From Montifringilla adamsi (lineage: Eukaryota; Chordata; Aves; Passeriformes; Passeridae): a DNA stretch of 64,000 nt. The stretch is from the NCBI GenBank assembly GCA_017590115.1, contig JAGGNK010006002.1:458329-522328 (forward strand), given 5' to 3'. The notes beneath the pieces were generated by a model that did no database searches, was not told the origin of the DNA, and was given only the letters and a program-made list of their open reading frames with translations. This document shows, one piece after another, positions 34,417 to 45,008 of this stretch. The position numbers and the translations under genes are program-made. Position 1 is the first letter of the stretch, and each line of letters begins with the position of its first letter.

Positions 34417-34583
34417 ACATGTGAGAACAGCAGAAGCTGAAGAGCCTGGAGCAGGGAAGTTTGGGGTCTCAACCTCTTGCTGTTCTTTGGGCCGTTAATC
34501 TGTTGAGCACCAACCACTTTTGGTGACACTGAAAATAAGTCCAGACACCCATGTGGCTGTGAGTCTTAATTTAAGAAATATAG

Positions 34584-34598
34584 AAAAAAAAAAAAAAA
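34584..34598. repeat. 15-A tract
   Basis: A plain A-run following AATATAG; no polyadenylation hexamer of the standard form is close upstream. Confidence 0.9.
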
Positions 34599-34599
34599 C

Positions 34600-35080
34600 A
34601 GGAAAAGGTCTGGGTTGCCAGAGGGATGTAGCATCCCATGAACTCCCTCCCCTCAGCCAATTCCCAAGGGCATTGCCTTGGAAAGAGTTACCATAGAGTC
34701 CATTCCTCCTGAGGTACAGACTAGACTCCTCATGGACCTGTGTCTCACTGATCCCTGTATTTCACAACTTTCCCTGGTTTCTCCTTTCCCTGTTTCCTCC
34801 CTGGCTGGGTGCCCTGGTGGCTGCCCCCTCTCCCCTGGACACCAATCCCCTTTGCCCTGCCCTGAGCTCACCCCCATCCCTTCCTCTTCCTAAGCTGTCC
34901 AGAACACGTGCTAGCTCTCTTCTTGCCCGAGCTTCCCTCTGGCATCTGCACAGAATAAACCTCGCTGGCTTTAACTCTTGTAGGAAGAGCCTTCTGCCTG
35001 TCTGAAGGAGCCAGCTGTGCTGAGCGTGGTGTGTGTCTGACTCAGCTGCCTGAGTGTTCATCCAACTGGCTTTTCCACAG
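34600..35080 (+). mobile_element. LTR-like segment, boundaries uncertain
   Basis: A pyrimidine-rich, C-rich U3-like stretch (34640-34940) is followed by CTGCACAGAATAAACCTCGC with AATAAA at 34954-34959, then TTTAACTCTTGTAGG, a layout seen at R/U5 junctions of avian ERV LTRs. I could not find matching TG...CA ends with a convincing target duplication. A low-information CCCA flank (34548-34551 and 35117-35120) is compatible but could be chance. Confidence 0.4.
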
Positions 35081-38019
35081 GAGGTGCTTGTTGGAAACAG
35101 GTAATAGGCAGCAGCACCCACCTTCCACCTCTCGCATTTTTAGAGGGACGAGGACAGCAGCTTTTTGTGAGACCTTCTCCTTATGGAGCTCCCAGGCCAC
35201 AACCTGTGAGCTGTTCCCTGGTTGCAGCTGCAGGAAAAGAGCAAAGTGTTGGAGTCAGGTACTGTGGCACTGGGCATTCCTGGGAGAAAAGCTTCCAGGG
35301 AGAGAGCAGGAGGCCAGACAGACTGTTGTGCTCAGAGTCTGCCTCACTCCTGGCACACTGCCACCACAAAATCATGACCAGGGCAAGATTCCACCCCAGG
35401 GACAGCTGACAAGCCAGGAGGAAAGTTCAGCACCATCAGCACAGACTGAATGCTGGCCTGAATGCTACAAAAAGGGCACTTTATCAGCTGCTCTTTCCCA
35501 TGGCTGGGAATCATTCAGGGCAAAACTTTCAAAAGGTTTCAGGGAAGGGAGGATCATGGTGAGGCCAGAGCTTTGGTACCACAGGGCTGAGGGTGGGGAC
35601 AAAAAAACGGGGTTGGGGTATGGCTGTTTGAATGTGCTGGACTGAAAACATCTGGTGTGTATCCACATCTGGTGTGTATCCACATCTGGTGTGGGTCAGG
35701 GGTTTGTACTGCCAGACACAGTGGGATTTATTTGGGAGAATGGAAGTTCCTGTGAAATCCTGGGGTCTGTCTGTGACCATCTGGATGATCTCAAGGGTCA
35801 GGTAGAGATTCACCATTTTTATTCTCAGTTCTTTCTCTATTTTTCCCTGTTTGCCCTTAAACAGCTCCACCTCAGAGCAAAAGGGAGCTGAAAAGCACCT
35901 GCCTGACACATTTCTGAATCTCCTGGTGATCCTTTGGGTGAAGTGGCTTCTTACACCATCTGCCAGCACAAAGAACAAATAGGAAAGGTCAATCCAACAC
36001 CTTGACCCTGGCACTGTTTCCTGCACACCTTGGCTTTGTTTTCCTCTGAAGCTTGGGGATTTCAGCCTTTCAGGCCATTCTCATTTCTCCTGCCCTCAGC
36101 CAGGGTCACTTGCCCTTGGCCCAGAGCAGCCTGGAGAGGGAAATTGGTCTTTTGTTGGGACAAAGAGCTGAACTGCTTGGAGGGCTGGGAGATTGCAGGA
36201 AGATTGAAGGAGGTAGTTCAGGAGCTGCTTCTCTTCATTTTCCATGGCAATACCCAAATGTGAGGATAGGTTTAATAAAGTGCCTCTTTCTTCAGTTTCT
36301 TGTATTGCTGAAAGCCACAATATTGCTACACTTTATTGCAGCAGGTGAAGGCAAACAGAAAATAAACCCTGGAGTCTGACTCTTCCCACTCTCTGATCCA
36401 CCAGGAAAGAGTTTTTGCCTTCAGGTGATTCCTGAGGCAGTGCCCAGTTCAGGGTTCAGAGCACAGCAGCTGCTGGGCGCAGGTAGACTGGCACTCCCAG
36501 GGTTAAACCCATCAGCCTTGCTGTAACCTGAGTTTAAGATATCATCAAAAGCCACCTCCTACTTCCCAAATGCAAACAGATTCTCCAGAACAGGGTTGAA
36601 TCAGAAACTATTTTTAAATCTCAGAAAGGTCTGATTTCCACCTGAACTTCTAGGTCTGTTGCTCAACAAAAAAGTCACTGAATCAGACAAAAAAGTTTAA
36701 TTCTGTCACTATCTGGGGACAGAAATTCACATATTTTTGTTCATAAGCATTCAAGAAATGTTACTGCAAGTGTTAAATTTGCTCCAGAGTCCTGTGAGAG
36801 ATGGGTATCTCTGACTGCCTTATTGTAATTAGAATTACAGAGTTTTAGTCTCTTTATTATAGGGATATAATTGTGTTTGGTAATTGCCACAAAGTTGCAG
36901 ATCTCTTCCTCAGTTCTGGCCTCAATGCTTTTCTTTGATTTGCAATAGATGCTTTGTACTCCAAGAGCTTTTGTAAATGGTGTGAGTTTTGTGCAGTATT
37001 TTCCTGGAGCCATAGGGCACCAGGAGTTTTCCCTAATAAGCAAACTTGGCCCAGGACAGCAGAGGTGGATCCATCCCAAGGCTGTGGGCAAGGAACATGA
37101 GCAAACTCCTCTGAGCACTGACACCAAACAAAGCCATCAGAGCTTCACAGCTGGAGCACAGGGACTTCCCCAGAACCCAAATCAGCTCTTTTACATCCTT
37201 AATGGCTTTGTGACATGCCTGAAATGGGCACTGAGGGATTCTAATCACCTAAATACCATTTATTTACCTTTGTACTTGAACAGAAAATAGGACAAGAGAC
37301 TCCTAGAAACAAATCCAACCCAAACTGGAAAAAAGAGAAAATTCTCCACACAGAAAGGAGACTAAACCTGGTGTGTCCTGACACTGCCATGCAGAAACCC
37401 TTCAATTTAAAGCAGCATTTAACACACAACTCTGCCAAAGGCAACCTGAAGATGTTCTGTCATATCTCATTTATGCTCCAACGCCACAGCAAAAAGGAAG
37501 AATTCCCTGTCAGCACAGCAGTCCTTTTCTTTCAAAGGCTAAACAAAAATCACCAAGGAATTGGAGGCACTGATGAAGAAGGCGAGATGTGCAATATCCT
37601 GATTTTCTAGCCCTGTGGAAAATGTCTTACTCAGACAGCAGAGAAGGACCAACAGGGGCCAGCAGGTTTTGCTGCAGATATCAGGGACTCGGGTGCCATG
37701 GGAATTTGCCAGCTTCCCACTTGGCTTGCAGGGAGCAGGCTGGGGGTGCTGGCTCATCAGGGCTAACGAAACAGGCTCACAAGGTGTGTGCACCTCCCTG
37801 TGGAACCCTGGCAGCACCTCAGGCATGGCTGGAGCAGCAGTGACTCACAGGAACAGACTCCTGCATCTCCATTCCAGCTCAGAAAATCTGTGATCCAATG
37901 GGGGAGAGGGGACTAAGGGAGTTCAGCAACCCTTTGAGAAGGAATCCCCACCCTGAGAAGGAAGGGGCCATTCCCCAAGGCCCAGCTGCCACTTTGCTCC
38001 CAAGCATCACAGAGGAAGA
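35081..38019. other. single-copy non-coding stretch
   Basis: Includes a 204-codon forward frame at 35031-35645 (reported as an observation) and a three-copy 17-bp repeat at 35648-35694. No exon recognised. Confidence 0.4.
35648..35694. repeat. short 17-bp tandem repeat
   Basis: ACATCTGGTGTGTATCC occurs in two full copies and one partial copy. Confidence 0.95.
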
Positions 38020-38147
38020 GTCCCAGGCCAGGCTGGACACTGGGGTTTGGAGCAGCCTGGGACAGTGGGAGGTGTCCCTGCCATGGCAGGGCTGGCACTG
38101 CGTGATCCTCATGGTCCCTTCTCAGCCAATCCATTCCAGGATTCACT
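38020..38147 (+). mobile_element. CR1 LINE 3' end (group A)
   Basis: Runs from CCCAGGCCAGGCTGGACACT through 'gacagtgggaggtgtccctg' to CAGCCAATCCATTCCAGGATTC. The truncation point lies well inside the 3' region. Confidence 0.92.
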
Positions 38148-39691
38148 AAGGATGGTGTCATTATTCTTCTCTTACCACCAAGGCAAGCTGTGGTGTCCTT
38201 GTCTCCAAACACTTTAGCAGAAAGTCCTGCTTAACTTCTCTCCACTCCATTCCCATCCAGCCCCCAGCCAGAATTCAATTGAAAAATGGAACAGGAAACA
38301 AGGAAAATGCTCAGCTGATCCAAACTCAGCTGGGTTTGAGGAGCTGGGCTCCTGCCACCAGTGTTGATGGAACAATTGTGTTTGGCTGCTAGAAAATCTT
38401 TTGCATTGAAAATTATTCCAATGCTGTTGTGTTCCAAATCCATGCCTCCACCACAGATTTCTGCCCCATCCCCATCCTGCTGTTTGATGCATTGGGAAAA
38501 CCTGGGCTGGTTTAAAGAGCAGCAGTGTTCCATGGCCTGTTTGTGGCTGTCAGGGGAAAAGTCCTTTGGGAGGCTCTGGCAGCAAGGACTTGGAGAAGCC
38601 ACAGACATTTTTAGGATGAGAAAGGAGAAATTGTTGAAAACAAGGCCTGAAGAAGCTGTCTGGATTTATACTCAGCTATATTTTTCCATGAATATGGAAC
38701 CATATCTTTCTTGTCACTGTACTGATTAATTAACCTGCCTTTTAATGTCAAACCTGAGACACTTCCAAGCCTATTTTGCTGATAATTTGGACCTTTCATT
38801 CCTTTGCAACAGTTAAAACCGATAATGAGGACTATGAGAAATATCCCAAAGCAATCTCTCCAGCTTTCCTAAAGGAGGTTTTAAGGCTGCAAAGGATGGT
38901 TTGACTCATTCTACACAACATTTTAAATTTTCTGACACTGAATCTCCTAGAATTTTGTGTTAGAAACACTGATAGGGAAAATTCATTATGGCTCAGGATA
39001 TAAATTCTTTATGTGGGGATTAAAAACTGGAAATTTGGTCCCCTGAATTTTCTCCTCTACCTGTGAGCAGGAATGGACCAAGTGGGTTTGGTCTCCCCTA
39101 GGCTGAGTTATACCTAAGTACTTCCAGCATCCTCAGTTTCTCCTCAATTCCTCCCTTCTAACGGTGCCAAAATCTGATTTGCAAGATGTCATGGCTAAAA
39201 AGGACACCCAGAAATCCCACTAGGCCGCAATCAAAACATCCTGATTGCACTCAGATTTGTTGTGCATTAATTACAACACAGTACAAACCAACTTCCTACT
39301 CCCTGCTTTGGTCTTTTTTAAAGAATAATCACCAGAACACCCAGCAATAACAGCACAAAACCATCCAGGGCTTCAGGAGTCCCTCACAGTCTGCCTGGGG
39401 CAGAGTGACCAGGGCTGGTTTAATACATGCATTAAATACCTGAAACACCAATATGAAAATCCCATTAAACTAAAGGGGAAAAAACCTTTTTCAATAAGAT
39501 TACATGACCAAAATGTCAGGATTGGAGCATTAACAGCATTAACATGGACTGGAAATCCCAGCCCAGAGCTGGCTGGAAATGGTGCTTCTGCTGCCACACT
39601 GCTCAACAGCGAGCACTGGTGTGTTATTAAAGCAGTGTTCTGAGGAAAAGAACACAATTTTGGGTTGTTCTGCCCTGGGTCCCTCAGGGGC
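38148..39691. other. single-copy non-coding stretch
   Basis: No gene or repeat recognised; AT-rich from about 38800 to 39350. Confidence 0.4.
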
Positions 39692-39792
39692 AGACGTGGC
39701 ACTTCGTGATGGGGTTTATTTGGCGTGGAGGGATTCAAAAGTTGGACTCTGTGGTCTCAGAGATCTTTTCCACCCCCCGTGATTCTGTGACT
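39692..39792 (+). mobile_element. CR1 LINE 3' end (group C)
   Basis: CAGACGTGGCACTTCGTGATG, GGATTCAAAAGTTGGACTC and GAGATCTTTTCCACCCCCCG, ending TGATTCTGTGACTGT. The 3' end stops 18 bases before the 3' end of the next, opposite copy. Confidence 0.85.
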
Positions 39793-39810
39793 GTACACAG
39801 AATTCCACAT

Positions 39811-40255
39811 GGAATCATGGAATCACTGAGGTTGGAAAATGCCTCCAAGACCACTGGGTCCAACCTGTGCCCAATGCCCTCCCTGTCCCCAGCCCAGAGC
39901 ACTGAGTACCACACCATGGCCTTCCTTGGACACCTCCAGGGCTGGGCACTCCAACCCTCCCTGGGAGCCCCTGCCAAGGTCTGATTCCCCTTTCCATGGG
40001 GAAATTCCTGCTGCTGTCCACCCTGAGCCTGCCCTGGCCCAGCCTGAGGCCGTTCCCTCTCCTCCTGTCCCTGTTCCCTGGAGCACAGCCCGACCCCCCC
40101 GGCTGTCCCCTCCTGTCAGGAGCTGTGCAGAGCCACAAGGGCCCCCTGAGCCTCCTTTGCTCCAGGCTGAGCCCCTTCCCAGCTCCCTCAGCCCCTCCTG
40201 GGGCTCCAGCTCCTTCCCAGCTCTGTTCCCTGCCCTGGACAACGTGTTCCAGACC
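39811..40255 (-). mobile_element. CR1 LINE 3' fragment (group C), about 445 bp
   Basis: Starts CATGGAATCATGGAATCACTGAGG and runs through CCCAGCCCAGAGCACTGAGT, CCTTGGACACCTCCAGGGC and CTGCTGTCCACCCTGAGCC to GCCCCTCCTGGGGCTCCAGC. It is one of the longest CR1 pieces here and abuts the GC-rich minisatellite to its right. Confidence 0.92.
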
Positions 40256-40292
40256 TTAACTCTGCTCTGGGATTGCTGGGATTTGGGAAGAT

Positions 40293-40775
40293 GGCTCTGT
40301 CCTGGTCTCCCAGCATCCCGGCACCGGGCACCGGGCACCGGGCTCTGTCCTGGTCACCCAGCATCCCGGCACCGGGCACCGGGCACTGGGCTCTGTCCTG
40401 GTCACCCAGCATCCCGGCACCCAGCACCCGGCACCGGGCACTGGGCTCTGTCCTGGTCACCCAGCGTCCCAGCACCCAGCACCCGGCACCGGGCTCTGTC
40501 TTGGTCACCCAGCATCCCAACGCCCGGCACCGGGCACCGGGGCTCTCTGGGGCTCCCTCAGCATCCCAACACCCCAGACCTGGCGCCGGGGCTCTCTGGG
40601 GCTCCCTCAGGATCCCAACACCCCAGACCTGGCGCCGGGGCTCTCTGGGGCTCCCTCAGGATCCCAGCACTCCGGACCTGGCGCCGGGGCTCTCTGGGGC
40701 TCCCTCAGGATCCCAGCACTCCGGACCTGGCCGCGGGGCTCTCTCCTGTTCCCTCAGCATCCCAGCACCCGGGAC
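40293..40775. repeat. GC-rich composite minisatellite, 48-55-bp then 49-bp units
   Basis: GGCTCTGTCCTGG recurs at 40293, 40341, 40389, 40444 and 40492 (steps 48, 48, 55, 48), each followed by CACCCAGCATCCC and a variable number of GGCACCG heptamers. From 40539 the unit changes to GGGGCTCTCTGGGGCTCCCT with exact 49-base steps (40539, 40588, 40637, 40686, 40735). The two halves share the GGCTCT...CAGCATCCC...CACC frame and so are diverged parts of one array. It generates the 345-codon frame at 39839-40876, which is not a gene. Confidence 0.95.
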
Positions 40776-40929
40776 GTTGGGACGCCGCTGCTCATGATCA
40801 TGAAAGGTGCAAATTCCCCCTGGGTTTCCCTGCAGCCCCAGCTTCCCCTCAGTCAGAGACCATGTCCCCTCTCTAAGGGATGATTCCCCCCTCCTACAGC
40901 TCCCCCTCAGTCGCTGACATGTCACCCTG

Positions 40930-41120
40930 CCGGTGTTTCCCGATGGATGCTCCCCGCTTTGGTGTCCATGGCGACCGCGGCTTTCCTTGGGCAGCCGAAT
41001 CGCGGGCAGCGTGGGAGGGCCGAGACCCCGGCTCGGCTGCCACGGCCCAGCAGGGGCTGATCCTCCCCCTGCTCGGCACTGGGAACCCCAGGGTCCGGGG
41101 GGACAGGGGAGCCCCCTCTG
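40930..41120. promoter_or_regulatory. small CpG cluster, possible CpG-island remnant
   Basis: About 14 CpG dinucleotides fall in under 200 bases, including ATGGCGACCGCGG and CGAATCGCGGGCAGCG, whereas the surrounding unique DNA is CpG-poor. GTGTCCATGGCGAC at 40962-40975 resembles YY1 and RFX-type sites. No exon or open frame that makes sense starts here, so a promoter is possible but unproven. It could also be a GC-biased minisatellite flank. Confidence 0.3.
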
Positions 41121-41587
41121 CTCGCTGGGATTATTCACTGAACTGGAGATGCACGCTGGGGTGAGCAGGGTCTGCTCCCTGCACTGCTGGGTGCTGGCCA
41201 GCCCTGGATGGCGAGGGACAGGAGAGGAAATGCAGTGTGAGCACCTGAGAGTGCCCAGGGTTGATAACTGGGCTGGCAGAATTTCCACTGCCGCTGGACT
41301 TCAATTAACGACCGTGGACGAGTTGATGCAACATTGCAGCTGTGCTTTCTGTATTTTAGTTGGTTATTTCAGTGTCCCTCAGATGTTCCATGCTCAGAAA
41401 AAAACCCCAAACCCTCAATTTAAAAGCACAACACCTCCTGCAATGAGGGAAAAATTAAGAAGTGTTGGTAGAATTGATCCCATCAGCTCTGCAGAATCCC
41501 AGACAGGAAGTCCCAAAGAAACCGTCAAAACTTCCAGCTGTGCAAGGATCCATAACTGAAGTGTGCCCTTGCCTTGTCAGGAACACA

Positions 41588-41635
41588 TCCATGTTCACAT
41601 GGGTAAACTGAGGCACCAAGAAATGGATATCAATA
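41588..41635 (+). mobile_element. possible ancient MIR/L2-type remnant
   Basis: CATCCATGTTCACATGGGTAAACTGAGGCACCAAG resembles the 'cattttacagatgggtaaactgaggcac' block found in several ancient vertebrate retroposons. It is short, and the call is from memory. Confidence 0.35.
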
Positions 41636-42246
41636 ATTAAGTGAAAACCAGGACTTTGGGGGTGAGATTCCCAGGGCTGTGCTGTTCCACGAGAGTTTTC
41701 TTGCCTGGCTGGGCATCTTTAGAGTATTTCTGAGGTGTTGAAAGCAGCCATCACCAATTAACATAAAAGATTAAAAGCAGTGAGGGTGAGCAGCTGCTCT
41801 GTGCCTGGGAGCATTTTAACAACACCCACTGGAATGTTCAGCCATCCCCTGGGAGAGGGAAATGAGCCATTGGAGTCCCTCCCAGCCCAGCACTCCTCAG
41901 CTCCTCCTGGATTCCCCTCGAAGGGGAAGGAGAGCAGGCAGATCCCTCTGGGAGGCAATAATACCCGTCCTGCTTCCTGGAACTGCTGGCAACGTTTAGA
42001 ACATCTGAAAAGAATTTCTGCCTAGCCTTCAAGGAGAATGAAAATGTCAAAAGAGGTTTGTAAGAACAAAGGGACTCAACAGCTCCTTTTCTTCTGTCTA
42101 ACATTCTGTTCCAATGGATTTGGGATTTGAAGAATGAGTTTAGACCAGGACAAAACTCCGAGGCAGGGGTGTGTACAAGGAGTGACTCCCATTTCTGGGG
42201 CTGGGGCTGGGGTGGAGGCAGTGTGGGAATGCATTGAAGAACTGCA

Positions 42247-42578
42247 GCCTTCCAGGAGGTAAAGGGGGCTTGTAGGAAGGAGAAGGACTTTGGACAAGGA
42301 TGTGGAGTGACAGGACAAGGGGGAATGGCCTCAAGCCAGAGGGCAGGGTTAGGTGGGATATTGGGAAGGAATTCCTGGCTGGGAGGGTGGGCAGGCCCTG
42401 GCACAGGGTGCCCAGAGCAGCTGGGGCTGCCCCTGCATCCCTGGCAGTGCCCAAGGCCAGGCTGGACACTGGGGCTGGGAGCAGCCTGGGACAGTGGGAG
42501 GTGTCCCTGCCATGGCAGGGGTGGCACTGGGTGGCCTTTAAGGTCCCTTCCCACCCAAACCACCCCAGGATTCCATGG
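42247..42578 (+). mobile_element. CR1 LINE 3' fragment (group A), about 330 bp
   Basis: Begins further upstream than most copies, at TTCCAGGAGGTAAAGGGGGC, TAGGAAGGAGAAGGAC and GACAGGACAAGGGGGAATGG, and ends ACCACCCCAGGATTCCATGG. A 333-codon reverse frame (41838-42839) crosses it and is a by-product. Confidence 0.94.
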
Positions 42579-43275
42579 CCTTGCTGAGGTCACCAGAGGT
42601 GTGTGTGTGGTGGGAGAGTCAGTGCTGGTCTCATGTCCCTTCATGGTCTGATGTCTCCCAGCCTTGATGAAGCAACGCTGACTTGGAAGCAATAAGAAAG
42701 GCCCAGAACACAGGGAGGGGAAGGAACAGCAAAAAACAGGCCCATGAAAGAACAGAAGGCAAATTCTACTGAAATCTTTTATGATACATTTCTCTGCCTC
42801 CTGTTTTTGCTCTTGACTTTGAAACAGTGCCATTTTCAAGAGGATTTTATTTCCCAGACCATGTTAGGTAGGTCAGGGCCCTGCAAGGGTTTTAATTCCA
42901 GAGCAACTCCTGTGAGCACTGCAGTCGCTCTCCTGAAGGGGTAATTGCACTTACAGGGAATAAAACAACACTTTTAATATTTCTGTGTGGTGTCCAACAC
43001 AAGCAAAGCCCTTCGTTGGCTCCCAAATCCTCATCCATTACTGAACCAGGACTTGTGGTGTTGTTTCACTGTTCAAAGAGCAAAGGAGACAATCGATGGT
43101 CTCTGGTTTGGCACTGCAGAGGCCTTGGTCCCAGCCTGTGCAGGGCAGGACGGGAGTGGTGCTGCTGGAGACCTGAGCCCTGCAAGCTGCCCATGTTTAG
43201 GTTGTTCCAGGCAATCCCACAAAGTGAACAAATGGGAAACCAGGGGAATGCAGAGTGGGAAGGCATGGAAGTTTA
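42579..43275. other. single-copy non-coding stretch
   Basis: No gene or repeat seen between two CR1 copies of opposite orientation. Confidence 0.4.
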
Positions 43276-43640
43276 TTGTCACAGAATGCTTTGTGTTGGA
43301 AGAGACCTTAAACCCCAGGCATGGCAGGGACACCTCCCACTGTCCCGGGCTGCTCCAGCCTCAATGTCCAGCCTGGCCTTGGGCACTGCCAGGGATCCAG
43401 GGGCAGCCACAGCTGCTCTGGGCACCCTGTGCCAGGGCCTGCCCACCCTGCCAGGGAACAATTCCTAATTCCCAATCTCCCATCCATGGCTGCCCTCTGG
43501 CAGTGGGAGCCATTCCCTGTGTCCTGTCCCTCCATCCCTTGTCCCCAGTCCCTCTCCAGCTCTCCCGTGGGCTCCCTTCAGGCACTGAAAGGCTGCACTT
43601 GGGTCACTCTGGAGCCTCCTCTTCTCCAGGCTTCCTGATT
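43276..43640 (-). mobile_element. CR1 LINE 3' fragment (group A), about 365 bp
   Basis: Starts TCACAGAATGCTTTGTGTTGG and has a deletion near the 3' end (the usual 'cccacccagtgccacccctg' phrase is replaced by CCCAGGCATGGCAGGG). It then runs through the full group A body to CTCCTCTTCTCCAGGC. Confidence 0.93.
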
Positions 43641-44934
43641 TAAGGGAAGATAACGAGGATGACCAGAACCAACAACATTTTCAGGAGTAATTGGCCTGTA
43701 CTGCAACTTGGGATAAAAGCAACCTTCAAGAAGTCAATATTTCTCATTTTCTGTGGAACAGGTGTGAACTATGTAAATATTTTTGTTTCACTTGAAGCTT
43801 TGTTTAAGTTGGGAAAGTTTCATGGTAGTATTTACAGCTCATGGTGCTGCTTTATGTCGTAAATGCTGACAGTGGCCTTGCAGCATCCAGCATGAAGAAC
43901 AATATCCAGGTTTTAACAGAATGGAAGTTGCTTTAGAAAAGGTAAAAGTAAAACCTTTTAGATTGTCATAAGGAACCAGCAGCAAAAGGAGAATGTTGCA
44001 GTAAAAATATGAACATCCCATAAGCTGTGAATTTATTGATACTTTTAATGGAAATAAGTTGGATAGGTTTAAAAAGGAAAAGCAAAATAAAAGACCACAG
44101 TTTTCCGTTAGAAATACAAGATTCCTAGTAAGCTGAAATTACCCCAAACTCTCTGGTGTCTGTCTGAAGCAGAGCACAAAGCAGCAGGGACCCACCTCAA
44201 GTGTTCTTGAGGGATGTAAGGAGCACAGTGAAATCTTAACTTCCATCTCTATCCGTGATTTTCCATAGCTGATGGATTTCAGGACTGACAGCTCCCACAC
44301 TCCTGTCAGGCCTTGCAAACCTCTGCTCTCCTCCAGGGCAGGCATTATTTGAGATTTTTAAGCCAAGTTTGAAATGTGGCACCTAAAAGTCACCCCAAAG
44401 CCATGCTCTGACCTCAACAGGAGCCCCAGAAAGCAGTGAGGGAGCTCTGGTGGGCACCCATCACATCAGGCTGCTGGAACCAAGCCAGGCTTTGGTCTTT
44501 GATTGTTGCTGGAATGAACTTAAGCGGTGTTCACTTCACCAGAGGAGGAATAAATCAGCTGAGTGGGATGGAATTCCCTGCCAGGGCTCAGGGGAAGCAG
44601 TAGCTCTCTGAGGAAGGACAGGATGAGAATTAGGGTAGGCAGGGCTGAGTCACAGAGGCAGGAGGAGCCTGCAGGGACAGGACTGGGTTTGTGGTGGGAA
44701 AACCTTACCCCAGGGAAGCTTTTGGCTTAATATCCTGGTGCCATCCTTCCCTGGGCTGCTTTGAGGGAGTGGGGATGTTCCCCACGGAGCTGGTGAAGGA
44801 AATCAAGGGACAAGAGGAGGAGGATGTGGAGGCATTGGTGTTTCTCCTCTGCCTCAGCTGCCTTTTTAGTTTGGTGTTCCCTGCAGAGGGAGGTGACTGA
44901 GCACAGAGCAGCTGGAATGGGCTGGGGACAGGGT
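43641..44934. other. single-copy non-coding stretch
   Basis: AT-rich to about 44130, then mixed. No gene recognised. Confidence 0.4.
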
Positions 44935-45008
44935 GGGGATCAGGCACAGATTGGACATAGTGGTCTTGGAGGCATTTTCCAACCTCAGTGATTCTGGGAA
45001 TCTGTGGG
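44935..45008 (+). mobile_element. CR1 LINE 3' tip (group C)
   Basis: ATTGGACATAGTGGTCTTGG, GGCATTTTCCAACCTCAG and TGATTCTGGGAATCTGTGG; short and diverged. Confidence 0.7.

Larger units (their letters stand above)
40776..42246. other. single-copy stretch with a CpG cluster
   Basis: 40930-41120 is CpG-rich (listed separately). 41560-41640 carries a possible ancient repeat. The remainder is unique and AT-rich after 41280. Confidence 0.4.

Noticed and set aside
34552..35116. Exact LTR boundaries with CCCA target duplication
   Set aside because: A 4-base match next to TG and CA is expected by chance in this much sequence, and the ends are not inverted repeats, so I did not assert them.
34621..35148. 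GAGGGA direct repeat as an LTR target duplication
   Set aside because: The enclosed sequence would end in TA rather than CA and lacks matching inverted ends.
39839..40876. 345-codon forward open frame
   Set aside because: It is produced by antisense CR1 plus the GC-rich minisatellite; proline/serine-rich repeats reflect the unit sequence, and frame changes at the 55-bp unit show no constraint.
41838..42839. 333-codon reverse open frame
   Set aside because: Its core is the antisense of the CR1 copy at 42247-42578, and group A CR1 antisense stays open in all similar copies here.
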